6,573 nucleotides of DNA from an uncultured Eubacteriales bacterium (GCA_900547565.1 URHI01000107.1:1-6573), one strand, 5' to 3'. Shown: positions 1-6,402, numbered from the stretch's first letter. The notes: generated from the letters alone by a model not told the origin. Numbers and translations are program-made.

Positions 1-158
1 TGAAAAAAGGTTCCTGGACCTCCCAAAACTTTCACCGAAGGGAGAGGAAAGGTTGAGCGGACAGACGTGAAGTTACGCTAAAGCGTTTGAGCGGTATAGT
101 TTGCACTTGCGTCCTTTGCAGATAAGAGTTATATTTTCCTTCATTGAAAGGTTTTTAC
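1..158. other. Left-edge non-coding stretch, possible intergenic repeat
   Basis: I see no credible gene here. One frame (bases 2-70) is open from the left edge and ends at TGA after 22 codons, and the adjacent frame is open for 17 codons. Neither has a recognisable domain, and both could be chance or the tail of a gene cut by the window edge. Small inverted repeats are present: AGGT/ACCT at 8-11 and 18-21, and ACGCT/AGCGT at 75-79 and 82-86. The style (purine-rich GGGAGAGGAAAGG, then short palindromes, then the hairpin chain at 159-251) resembles intergenic repeats of Oscillospiraceae, but that is an impression and not a match I can verify. Confidence 0.35.
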
Positions 159-251
159 GGCGCTTTTCCCAAAAAGCGCCCGAGGTCGAGGGCGAGTAGC
201 CCTCGTCGCGCCCCGTAGGGCGTGAAACCCCCGTACCGGGGCAGCGCCCCG
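159..251. repeat. Array of adjacent hairpins (four plus one competing)
   Basis: Consecutive perfect or near-perfect inverted repeats: (1) GGCGCTTTT 159-167 with AAAAGCGCC 172-180, loop CCCA; (2) CGAGGGC 187-193 with GCCCTCG 199-205, loop GAGTA; (3) CGCGCCC 207-213 with GGGCGTG 218-224, one G-T pair, loop CGTA; (4) CCCCG 229-233 with CGGGG 237-241, loop TAC; (5) CGGGGC 237-242 with GCCCCG 246-251, loop AGC, which shares bases with (4) and so cannot form together with it. The word GCAGCGCCC occurs at 241-249 and again at 261-269. The array lies just past the stop of ahcY, so it could end or protect that transcript, but no hairpin is followed by a proper U-tract on either strand. A repeated palindromic element is the alternative. 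Confidence 0.7.
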
Positions 252-283
252 CGTTCCTATGCAGCGCCCGAGTGACTTTTTCG

Positions 284-1522
284 TCAGTCTACCTTATCGA
301 GATATGCCTGTTGGTCAGGTGTCAGCGAGTCTATCGCAATGCCGAGCGCCGACAGCTTTAGCTGAGCGACACGTGCGTCGATATGGCGCGGAACGGGATA
401 AACCTTATGCTCCAACGGATTTTTTGAGGTAGCTATGAACTCAAGGCACAGAGCCTGCAGAGCGAAGGACATATCCATAATTTCGGCCGGATGACCGTTT
501 CCGGCTGCCAGGTTTACCAGCCGCCCTTCGGCAAGCAGGTTCAGAATGCGGCCGTCGGGCAGGTAATATCCGGTGATATTGGGCTTGCGGAGCGTGGTGC
601 TGACGGCCAGCGCTTCAAGGTCATGCTTGTTGATCTCAACGTCAAAGTGGCCGCTGTTGGCCAGCAGGGCGCCGTCCTTCATCAGCAGCATGTGGCGGCG
701 CGTTATGACGTCGCGGCAGCCGGTCAGCGTTACGAACAGATCACCGAGCGGGGCGGCCTGTTCCATTGTCATGACCGTGAATCCGTCCATGACGGCCTCT
801 ATGGCTTTGACGGGGTCGATCTCGGTGACGATGACCACGGCGCCCATTCCGCGCGCCCGCATTGCAAATCCACGCCCGCACCAGCCGTAGCCTGCGACGA
901 CTACCGTTTTGCCGGCGATGATGAGGTTTGTTGTGTTCATGATGCTGTCAAGCGTGGACTGTCCGGTGCCGTAGCGGTTATCGAAAAGGTGCTTGCAGTC
1001 GGCGTCGTTGACGTCGAACATGGGGTAGTCCAGCAGTCCGGCGCGCCGGCGCGACAGCAGACGGTGAACTCCGGTGGTGGTCTCCTCACAGCCGCCGAGC
1101 AGGCAGTCTCCGAACGCACGGCAGTCGCCGTGCAGCAGTGAAATGAGGTCGCCGCCGTCATCTATAAGAAGGTGCGGGTGGCAGGACAGAACCGCGCGCA
1201 GGTCATCGGTGTACTGCTGTTCGTCAACCCCGTGAGAGGCGGAAACGTCCATGCCGGTTTCGGCCAGCGCGGCGGCGACATCGTCCTGTGTTGACAACGG
1301 ATTGCAGCCGGTTATATGCACCTCTGCGCCGCCCGCGCGGAGAGTTTCGGCAAGGTAAGCGGTTTTGGCCTCAAGGTGGATGGACATAGCCAGCCGCCGT
1401 CCCGCAAAGGGCTTGCGTTCCTCAAAGTCCCGGCGTATGGCGTTCAGGACCGGCATGTATGATGCCACCCACTGGATCTTTTCGCGGCCGGAGGCGGCAA
1501 GGGATAAGGATTTTATTCTCAT
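284..1522 (-). CDS. ahcY: S-adenosylhomocysteine hydrolase, short type
   Basis: Cytoplasmic NAD-dependent enzyme that splits S-adenosylhomocysteine into adenosine and homocysteine, relieving product inhibition of methyltransferases and feeding the methionine cycle. Visible family landmarks: SIHLEAKTAYL (47-57, substrate His49), LIDDGGDL (119-126, Asp121), EETTTG (146-151), K177 with D181-N182 in the CKHLFDN stretch matching catalytic Lys186/Asp190/Asn191 of the human enzyme, the NAD-binding loop AGYGWCGRG (210-218), acidic E234 for the NAD ribose, ANSGHFD (288-294, His292), and GNGHPAEIMDMSFA (341-354, His344). The 412 residues end at YLDKVD and lack the C-terminal K-P-x-x-Y-R-Y tail of the long bacterial and eukaryotic enzymes. 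This matches the short Thermotoga/archaeal group, as do GYGWCGRG and the NGHP variant. The ATG at 1522 is preceded by GAGG (1529-1532) at 6 bases. S-inosylhomocysteine, reported as substrate for the Methanocaldococcus MJ1388 relative, is an alternative substrate. Confidence 0.96.
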   Translation of the reverse strand: MRIKSLSLAASGREKIQWVASYMPVLNAIRRDFEERKPFAGRRLAMSIHLEAKTAYLAETLRAGGAEVHITGCNPLSTQDDVAAALAETGMDVSASHGVDEQQYTDDLRAVLSCHPHLLIDDGGDLISLLHGDCRAFGDCLLGGCEETTTGVHRLLSRRRAGLLDYPMFDVNDADCKHLFDNRYGTGQSTLDSIMNTTNLIIAGKTVVVAGYGWCGRGFAMRARGMGAVVIVTEIDPVKAIEAVMDGFTVMTMEQAAPLGDLFVTLTGCRDVITRRHMLLMKDGALLANSGHFDVEINKHDLEALAVSTTLRKPNITGYYLPDGRILNLLAEGRLVNLAAGNGHPAEIMDMSFALQALCLEFIATSKNPLEHKVYPVPRHIDARVAQLKLSALGIAIDSLTPDQQAYLDKVD

Positions 1523-1576
1523 GTATAACCTCGTTTCATTTTGATAAGCTACTATTTTCGGAAATATTTACATGTG

Positions 1577-1609
1577 CCGGCCTGCCCGGTGTGTACCGGC
1601 TCAGGCCGG
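1577..1609 (-). other. Two-tier G+C-rich hairpin in ahcY leader
   Basis: On the minus strand, CCGGCCTG (1609-1602) pairs with CAGGCCGG (1584-1577), enclosing a small AG/G internal loop and then CCGGT (1599-1595) paired with ACCGG (1590-1586) around an ACAC tetraloop. An alternative fold pairs 1595-1600 with 1605-1610 (six bases around a four-base loop) and excludes both tiers. The main fold is strong, with 13 perfect pairs in 33 bases. No U-tract follows directly (the next bases are CACATGTAAATATTTCC), so a plain terminator is not supported. Attenuation, mRNA stabilisation or ligand sensing are possible. Confidence 0.6.
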
Positions 1610-1685
1610 TTTCCGTAACAAGGTGTGCCGAGGGCATTATACGCTGACCTGCGGCACTCTTTTTTGCTGACACAAGAAACTGCAC

Positions 1686-1702
1686 TCCGGCAGCCTGCCG
1701 GA
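1686..1702 (-). terminator. Hairpin after exporter operon, weak terminator candidate
   Basis: Perfect seven-base arms TCCGGCA (1686-1692) and TGCCGGA (1696-1702) around a three-base loop, 33 bases past the stop of the second exporter gene. Read leftward it is followed by GTGCAGTTTCTTG, which is only moderately T-rich, so intrinsic termination would be weak. It may instead be an mRNA 3' end protector. Confidence 0.35.
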
Positions 1703-1735
1703 AAGCAGCAGTCGTTGAAGTCCGCGCAGAGCATA

Positions 1736-3520
1736 TTAACGGTCATTTTCCGCCGCTTCAAACTGACTGTGATACAGCTTGGCATACTCACCGCCCGCGG
1801 CGAGCAGCCGGTCATGATTGCCGGATTCAACAATGTGTCCGTCCCGCATTACTAAAATCACGTCGGCATCGCGTATCGTCGACAGCCGGTGAGCCACAAT
1901 AAAGCTGGTCCGCCCCTTCATCAGCCGACCAAAGGCGTCCTGAACCTTAAGCTCGGTACGCGTATCGATGGATGAGGTTGCCTCGTCCAGTATCAGCACC
2001 GGCGGCTGACGCAGCATTACCCTCGCAATGCACAGCAGCTGTCGCTGTCCCTCCGACAGACTGCCGCCGTCCTCGCCTATGGGAGTGTCATAGCCCTGTG
2101 GCAGGCGCGAAATAAACCCGTGCGCATGTGAGGCCCGTGCGGCCGTCTCGATCTCACTGTCGGTGGCGTCAGGCTTGCCCATTGCGATGTTGTCCCGTAT
2201 GGTGCCCTCGGCCAGCCAGGTCTCCTGAAGCACCATGCCGAAGTTACGGCGCAGCGACTGCCGTGTCAGCGAGCGTATATCCTGCCCGTCTACGCTTACA
2301 CTGCCGCCGTTGACGTCGTAAAAGCGCATCAGCAGATTGATCAGCGTAGTCTTTCCGCAGCCGGTCGGGCCGACAATTGCAATACGTTGGCCGGGACTGA
2401 CATCGAGCGTCAGACCTTCGATCAGCGGCCGCTCTGGCACATAGCTGAAGCTGACATTATCCAGCCGTATCGCGCCGGCAGTGGGATATTCAAGGCAGGC
2501 TCCGTCCGCATCCGACGGCTCCTCAGCCTGATCCAGCAGGTCAAATACCCGTCCGGCGCACGCCAGCGCGCCCTGAAGCTCGGCCACAACGCCCGAAATT
2601 TCATTAAACGGCTTGGTATACTGGTTTGCGTAGGCCAGAAACGATGCCAACGCACCAACCGTTATGCCGCCGCCTACCGCAGTCAGTGCGCCGCACAGCG
2701 CGACCGATGCGTAGACCAGACTGTTTACAAACCTTGTGGTAGGATTGGTCAGTGACGAGAAAAAGATGGCCTTGAGGCTGACGCCGCGCAGGCGGCGGTT
2801 TGACTCGTCGAAGCGCTCAAGCATAGCCTCCTCGCGGCCGAACGCAACTGTCAGCCGGCTGTTTTTTATGCTTTCGTTGACAAGTGCCGTCTGCTTTCCG
2901 CGCAGCTCGGACTGACTGCGGAAATATTTGTACGTCCGTCCGGCGATGAATTTTGCCACGAACAGCGACACCGGCGTCAGGAGCACCACCACCGCCGTGA
3001 TGCCGGGGTGAATGGTCAGCATGAACACCAGCGTGCCGAGGATAGTCACTACCCCTGTCAGAAGCTGTGACAGGCCGAGCAGCAGACCGTCGGCAAAGCC
3101 GTCTGAGTCGGTGATGATGCGGCTGATAAGCTCGCCGGTCCGGTGATTATCGAGGTACGAAAGCGGCAGTGTGGTCAGCTTGACAAAAGCGCGGTAGCGT
3201 GTGTCGCGCAGCACGGCGTATACTACACGGTTGTTTATGACGCTCATCAGCCAGTGCAGCACTGCGGCGGCGCAGGCACAGATAAGAATTGAGATAAGAT
3301 TTGTTTTGATAATTGCGAGGTCAACCTCTCCTGCCCCCGTCGCCGCATCGATCGCGCGCCCGGCCAGAATGGGAATATACAGTGTGAACAGCGCCGAACC
3401 AGCTGCGAATATCAGAGATAAAATCAGCCAGGGAGTGTGACGTCCCACGGCGCGGACGGCACGGCCGAGAATACGGCGGCGCTCGGCGGGCGTCATGTCG
3501 TTCTTTTTGCGTTCAGCCAT
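1736..3520 (-). CDS. ABC exporter half-transporter, canonical-site subunit
   Basis: This 594-residue protein fuses an N-terminal exporter membrane domain (six helices expected, roughly residues 30-310) to a nucleotide-binding domain (about 350-590). It would sit in the cytoplasmic membrane and drive ATP-dependent efflux. The ATPase motifs are intact: Walker A GPTGCGKT (384-391), Q-loop Q432, Walker B VLILDE with catalytic E513, and H-loop H544 in FIVAH. The signature is LSEGQ (488-492), with Glu in place of the first Gly, as in the TM288/BmrD/YheH side of heterodimeric exporters. Its start overlaps the stop of the upstream gene by 8 bases, and GGAGGTGA (3527-3534), inside the upstream coding sequence, lies six bases before the ATG, so translation is probably coupled. 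The partner is the gene at 3513-5279. Substrate unknown: drugs, lipids and peptides are all possible. Confidence 0.95.
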   Translation of the reverse strand: MAERKKNDMTPAERRRILGRAVRAVGRHTPWLILSLIFAAGSALFTLYIPILAGRAIDAATGAGEVDLAIIKTNLISILICACAAAVLHWLMSVINNRVVYAVLRDTRYRAFVKLTTLPLSYLDNHRTGELISRIITDSDGFADGLLLGLSQLLTGVVTILGTLVFMLTIHPGITAVVVLLTPVSLFVAKFIAGRTYKYFRSQSELRGKQTALVNESIKNSRLTVAFGREEAMLERFDESNRRLRGVSLKAIFFSSLTNPTTRFVNSLVYASVALCGALTAVGGGITVGALASFLAYANQYTKPFNEISGVVAELQGALACAGRVFDLLDQAEEPSDADGACLEYPTAGAIRLDNVSFSYVPERPLIEGLTLDVSPGQRIAIVGPTGCGKTTLINLLMRFYDVNGGSVSVDGQDIRSLTRQSLRRNFGMVLQETWLAEGTIRDNIAMGKPDATDSEIETAARASHAHGFISRLPQGYDTPIGEDGGSLSEGQRQLLCIARVMLRQPPVLILDEATSSIDTRTELKVQDAFGRLMKGRTSFIVAHRLSTIRDADVILVMRDGHIVESGNHDRLLAAGGEYAKLYHSQFEAAENDR

Positions 3521-5279
3521 TGACGCTCACCTCCCCGTCGGCGTGCTGAGAAGCACAGATCTCCTTGTAAACCAAGCAATTTTCGAGCAGTTCATCATGT
3601 GTGCCGATGCCGGCGACCGAGCCGTCGTCCAGCACGATTATGCGGTCGGCACCGCGCACTGACGATACCCGCTGTGAAACTATAAACACCGTAGGGTCAA
3701 AGTCGAGCTGCCGCAGTGAGTGGCGCAGAGCCGCGTCTGTGGCGTAATCGAGCGCCGACGAGCTGTCGTCAAGAATGAGTATGCCGGGGCGGCGGACCAG
3801 TGCCCGTGCGATAGTCAGGCGCTGACGCTGTCCTCCCGACAGACCTGCGCCACCCTCGCCCAGCACAGTGTCAAGGCCGTCGGTCTTGGAGCTTACAAAA
3901 TCATACGCCTGCGCCGAGCGCAGTGCGCTGTCGATTTGTTCATCGGAGGCGTCGGGGGCGGAAAACAGCAGGTTGTCGCGTATCGTGCCTGAAAACAGTG
4001 CCGCGTGCTGGGGGACAACGCCCATCTCACGCCGCAGACCTGCCGGGTCACAGCCGCGTACATCGGTGCCGTGAACCAGAACGCGACCGCCGGTAACGTC
4101 GTAAAAACGCGGTATAAGGTTGACCAGTGTGGATTTTCCCGAGCCTGTTCCGCCAATCACCCCCACCGTTTCGCCCGGACGTACGGCAAAGCTGATGTCA
4201 TGCAGTGCATCGCCTGCCGACGATTCGTAGCGGAAGTGGGTCACGCCGCCGTCGATGGGGAATACGTCCGGCAGGGGCAGAAATTTTTCGTCCCCGTCTG
4301 CCGCCCGGAGCTGTTCACCATCGAGCACCTTCATGCCCTCAACCGAGTCTATTGCCGCCTGTATACGTCCGCCGCAGGCGACCGCGCGTGTGATATTGAT
4401 TATCAGGTCGGCCATTTTGATAAGCTCGGTGAGTATCTGCGTCATGTAGTTATACAGTGCGACAAGGCTACCCTGTGTGAGCAGTCCCGCCTCAACGCGC
4501 AGCGCGCCCGTGTATATCAGCACAATAATAGCCACATTGATCATGACCTGAGTTATCGGGTTCATGAGTGCCGAAACACCACCTGCCAGACGCTGTACTG
4601 CGGTCAGCGCCGTCAGGCGGCGGTCAAATTCGGCGGTTTCGGCCTTCTCGCGACCGAAGGCACGGACCACACGTGTTCCGTTGATGTTTCCACGTACACC
4701 TGCACTTACGCGGTCAAGCAGCTGCTGTACCTTGCGGTAAAGCGGGATAGTCAGCAGCATAATGCCGAAAACCACCACGCACAGCGCCGGGATCACCACT
4801 GCGAATACCACGGCAGACGGAGCATCGACGGTAAAAGCCATTATCATGGCGCCGAACACCACAAACGGCGAGCGCAGCAGCAGGCGGAGTGCCAGGTTCA
4901 TGCCCGATTGCAGCTGGTCGACATCGCCGCTCATGCGCGTGATGAGCGTGGACGCTCCGGCGCGGTCAAGCTCGGCGTACGACATGCTGCCGATCTTCTG
5001 CATCAGCTGATGGCGCACCGACGCCGCAAAGCCGGTGGCCGCCCGCGCGGCAAAATACTGAGCCGTCAGCGAGCAGGCAAGCCCGACCGCCGCCAGCAGT
5101 GCCAGCAAGCCGCACATACGTATAATGTATGATTTGTCGCCGCCGGGGATCCCGGTATCGATTATAGCCGCCACGATAAGTGGCACCAACAGCTCAAAGG
5201 TGGCCTCAAGCAGCTTGAAGGACGGTCCGAGTATGGCCTGGAGCCGGTATTTTTTCAGATGTCCGAACAGCTTTCTCAT
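3513..5279 (-). CDS. ABC exporter half-transporter, degenerate-site subunit
   Basis: A 588-residue membrane-ATPase fusion, first gene of a two-gene efflux operon. The membrane domain covers roughly residues 15-300, and the nucleotide-binding domain about 345-580. Walker A is GGTGSGKS (376-383), Q-loop Q424, and signature an intact LSGGQ (480-484). Walker B reads LILDD, with Asp505 where catalytic Glu is expected, and the H-loop His is Gln536 (IVSQ). This is the pattern of the TM287-like subunit of heterodimeric exporters, whose own ATP site is hydrolysis-impaired. The frame stays open up to 5675, but I place the start at ATG 5279. There, MRKLFGHLKKYR is the usual beginning of this family, GGAG (5285-5288) lies five bases upstream, and the promoter and palindrome at 5309-5336 would otherwise fall inside the gene. 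Confidence 0.94.
   Translation of the reverse strand: MRKLFGHLKKYRLQAILGPSFKLLEATFELLVPLIVAAIIDTGIPGGDKSYIIRMCGLLALLAAVGLACSLTAQYFAARAATGFAASVRHQLMQKIGSMSYAELDRAGASTLITRMSGDVDQLQSGMNLALRLLLRSPFVVFGAMIMAFTVDAPSAVVFAVVIPALCVVVFGIMLLTIPLYRKVQQLLDRVSAGVRGNINGTRVVRAFGREKAETAEFDRRLTALTAVQRLAGGVSALMNPITQVMINVAIIVLIYTGALRVEAGLLTQGSLVALYNYMTQILTELIKMADLIINITRAVACGGRIQAAIDSVEGMKVLDGEQLRAADGDEKFLPLPDVFPIDGGVTHFRYESSAGDALHDISFAVRPGETVGVIGGTGSGKSTLVNLIPRFYDVTGGRVLVHGTDVRGCDPAGLRREMGVVPQHAALFSGTIRDNLLFSAPDASDEQIDSALRSAQAYDFVSSKTDGLDTVLGEGGAGLSGGQRQRLTIARALVRRPGILILDDSSSALDYATDAALRHSLRQLDFDPTVFIVSQRVSSVRGADRIIVLDDGSVAGIGTHDELLENCLVYKEICASQHADGEVSVNG
3527..3534 (-). promoter_or_regulatory. Ribosome binding site inside upstream gene
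   Basis: GGAGGTGA on the minus strand, six bases before the ATG of the second exporter subunit, lies within the last codons of the first subunit. With the 8-base gene overlap (ATGGCTGA) it fixes the downstream start and supports translational coupling, which would help keep the two subunits at equal amounts. Confidence 0.85.
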
Positions 5280-5308
5280 ATTTGCTCCATTTATTTTTAT
5301 ACCTATAT

Positions 5309-5336
5309 ATTGTACCACATTTTCAGAAAATGTCCA
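5309..5336 (-). promoter_or_regulatory. Leftward promoter of the exporter operon
   Basis: On the minus strand, -35 TGGACA (5336-5331), a 16-base spacer and -10 TACAAT (5314-5309), with TG one base before the -10 giving an extended -10 (TGGTACAAT). Transcription should begin near 5302, leaving a leader of about 23 bases before the ATG at 5279. The spacer carries the palindrome at 5317-5333. Confidence 0.7.
5317..5333. promoter_or_regulatory. Candidate operator, perfect 17-bp palindrome
   Basis: ACATTTTC and GAAAATGT are perfect eight-base arms around one central base. The site fills the spacer between the -35 and -10 boxes of the exporter promoter and overlaps the last three bases of the -35, so a dimer bound here would block RNA polymerase. 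Efflux pumps of this kind are often controlled by PadR, MarR, TetR or GntR-type repressors. No regulator gene lies in the window, so the family is unknown. A PadR-type ATGT-N8-ACAT arrangement is not matched, because the orientation is reversed. Confidence 0.6.
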
Positions 5337-5477
5337 GTGTTTTGATATAAATTCCCCGGGCGTCGGGTTATGCGGAAATTTGAGACAATTCGGCCGTGTT
5401 TTTGAGCCTTTTGCCATGTTTTCTGCACAATTATGCCGGCTTTCCCGCCGGTTTCCTCTGCCGGAAATCATTTTGTG

Positions 5478-5506
5478 TTGTGGTGACCGCGTGCATATGA
5501 TACAAT
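5478..5506 (+). promoter_or_regulatory. Rightward promoter of the hydrolase gene
   Basis: -35-like TTGTGG (5478-5483), a 17-base spacer and -10 TACAAT (5501-5506), preceded by TG (5498-5499) to give an extended -10, TGATACAAT. The same bases contain CATATGATA (5494-5502), which fits the CATAnnnTA -10 form of the sporulation factor SigK, and GATACAAT, one base from the SigE form CATACAAT. I do not see the matching -35 elements for those factors, so a housekeeping promoter is favoured. Confidence 0.55.
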
Positions 5507-5528
5507 TTTTATGTAAAATCCAAGTCGC

Positions 5529-5536
5529 AAGGAGGA
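5529..5536 (+). promoter_or_regulatory. Strong ribosome binding site
   Basis: AAGGAGGA lies seven bases before the ATG at 5544 and fixes the start of the hydrolase gene. The protein then begins with a basic stretch and a hydrophobic core, as a signal peptide should. Confidence 0.85.
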
Positions 5537-5543
5537 CACAATC

Positions 5544-6398
5544 ATGAAACACACATTCACAAAACGACGTGCCCGGTGGGCAAAAACAATGGTGGCAGCC
5601 GCCGTCATGCTTGCACTGTTGGCTGGCTTTTCGCTGACAGCCTCGGCGAGCGCCGACAACATCGCATGGGTACACCTTGAGGCCCCCGACGTGACCATCG
5701 TCGGGCGGTACGACAACGGTGAGCTTTATCTGCCGCTGTACATTTTCGCCGATTCATACGGCGGCAGCATTTATGGCTGGAGCTTCAGTGACGGTTGCGC
5801 CTATGTCGATGCCGACGGGCTGTATCTCACCGCGGTTCCCGGTAAGCTGTACATAACGGCAAATGACCGTTGCTTTTTCACCGGACAACCGATAATCGAC
5901 CCTGAAGGTGTGGTCTACGTACCGATAGAGGCGCTGGCCAGAGCGTACGGGCTTGAAATTTACTATGCCGCCTGGGGCGCTTGCCTGTACGGTACGGGTT
6001 ACGATTACTGTGCGCCCGCGTCCGAGCAATACTACGGAGACGAGGTCTACTGGCTGTCGCGCATCATCAACGCCGAGGCGGGCGGAGAGCCTTTTCTCGG
6101 TAAAATGGCAGTCGGAAACGTGGTGCTAAACCGAGTGGAGAGTCCGTCATATCCCGATTGCATCTGGGGCGTGATATTTGATCGCCGTTACGGTGTGCAG
6201 TTTACTCCGACGGCAAACGGAACCATATACCGCACACCGTCCGATGAGAGCGTTGCCGCCGCAAAGGTATGCCTGGAGGGATATCTGCTGAGCGACGAGA
6301 TAATGTTCTTTCTCAACCCGCGTATTGCCACCAGCTTCTGGATAGTGCGCAGTCGGGTGCCGGTAATGTCGATAGGAAATCACGACTTTTACGCTTGA
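5544..6398 (+). CDS. Secreted SleB-type cell-wall hydrolase
   Basis: A 284-residue exported protein. Residues 1-37 form a signal peptide: basic KHTFTKRRARWAK, a hydrophobic core about 15-31, and an Ala-Ser-Ala-Ser-Ala cleavage region around 33-37. Residues about 45-150 look like a degenerate copper-amine-oxidase N-terminal-like domain (LYLPLYIFAD, then YVPIEALARAYGLEI), a module common in clostridial envelope proteins and not itself an enzyme. Residues about 168-284 are a SleB/Hydrolase_2 domain. NAEAGGEP (177-183 region) carries the likely catalytic Glu178, followed by MAVGNVVLNRVESPSYP, GVQFTPTANGT, FLNPRIATSFWI and SIGNHDFYA at the C-terminus. The family includes lytic transglycosylases of spore cortex peptidoglycan. 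There is no PG_binding_1 domain, unlike classical SleB, and no YpeB-like neighbour, so a role in vegetative wall turnover is as likely as germination. The secreted part has six Cys (85, 110, 147, 156, 206, 243), many for a Gram-positive exoprotein. Confidence 0.9.
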   Translation: MKHTFTKRRARWAKTMVAAAVMLALLAGFSLTASASADNIAWVHLEAPDVTIVGRYDNGELYLPLYIFADSYGGSIYGWSFSDGCAYVDADGLYLTAVPGKLYITANDRCFFTGQPIIDPEGVVYVPIEALARAYGLEIYYAAWGACLYGTGYDYCAPASEQYYGDEVYWLSRIINAEAGGEPFLGKMAVGNVVLNRVESPSYPDCIWGVIFDRRYGVQFTPTANGTIYRTPSDESVAAAKVCLEGYLLSDEIMFFLNPRIATSFWIVRSRVPVMSIGNHDFYA

Positions 6399-6402
6399 GA
6401 GC

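Larger units (their letters stand above)
1523..1735 (-). promoter_or_regulatory. Structured leader and intergenic region upstream of ahcY
   Basis: The 213 bases between the exporter stop and the ahcY start read leftward as: hairpin 1686-1702, a perfect TATAAT on the minus strand (1636-1641) bracketed by GTGCCG/CGGCAC arms (1625-1630, 1652-1657), a two-tier hairpin at 1577-1609, then an A+T-rich stretch and the GAGG ribosome site. A start near 1630 would give a leader of about 108 bases. The -35 match is poor (nothing near TTGACA at 16-18 bases), so the promoter could depend on an activator or be false. I compared the leader with what I remember of the SAH and S-box (SAM-I) riboswitch consensus and found no convincing match. 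Confidence 0.4.
5280..5543. other. Divergent control region, no gene
   Basis: These 264 bases separate the leftward exporter operon from the rightward hydrolase gene. Besides the two promoters and the palindrome described separately, there is a short inverted repeat CCGGC/GCCGG (5436-5440 and 5447-5451). The middle part (about 5340-5475) is mixed in composition and shows no further clear signal. The long open frame on the minus strand through it is judged chance. Confidence 0.6.

Noticed and set aside
159..180. Intrinsic terminator of ahcY
   Set aside because: The nine-pair hairpin is strong but is followed leftward by GTAAAAACC with no U-tract, and it lies more than 100 bases past the stop among other hairpins.
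491..1141. Plus-strand open frame of 216 codons
   Set aside because: It is opposite ahcY, with low-complexity Val/Ala/Gly/Asp content and no domain. The minus-strand enzyme explains the region.
1523..1735. SAH or S-box (SAM-I) riboswitch upstream of ahcY
   Set aside because: The position is suggestive, but I could not find the conserved core of either class, so I kept only the hairpins and the possibility of an unassigned element.
1552..1833. Minus-strand 93-codon frame and plus-strand 76-codon frame (1625-1855) around the ahcY leader
   Set aside because: Both overlap the end of the second exporter gene, have no good ribosome site and no recognisable domain, and cover the hairpins and TATAAT of the leader.
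4005..5132. Plus-strand open frame of 375 codons
   Set aside because: It lies wholly opposite the exporter gene, which has complete ABC motifs. The frame is rich in His, Arg, Gln and Cys as expected of an antisense shadow in G+C-rich DNA.
5280..5675. Upstream extension of the first exporter gene to a 720-residue reading frame
   Set aside because: The extra 132 codons overlap the divergent hydrolase start, contain the exporter promoter and palindrome, and have no exporter-like sequence. ATG 5279 with its own GGAG fits the family's normal start.
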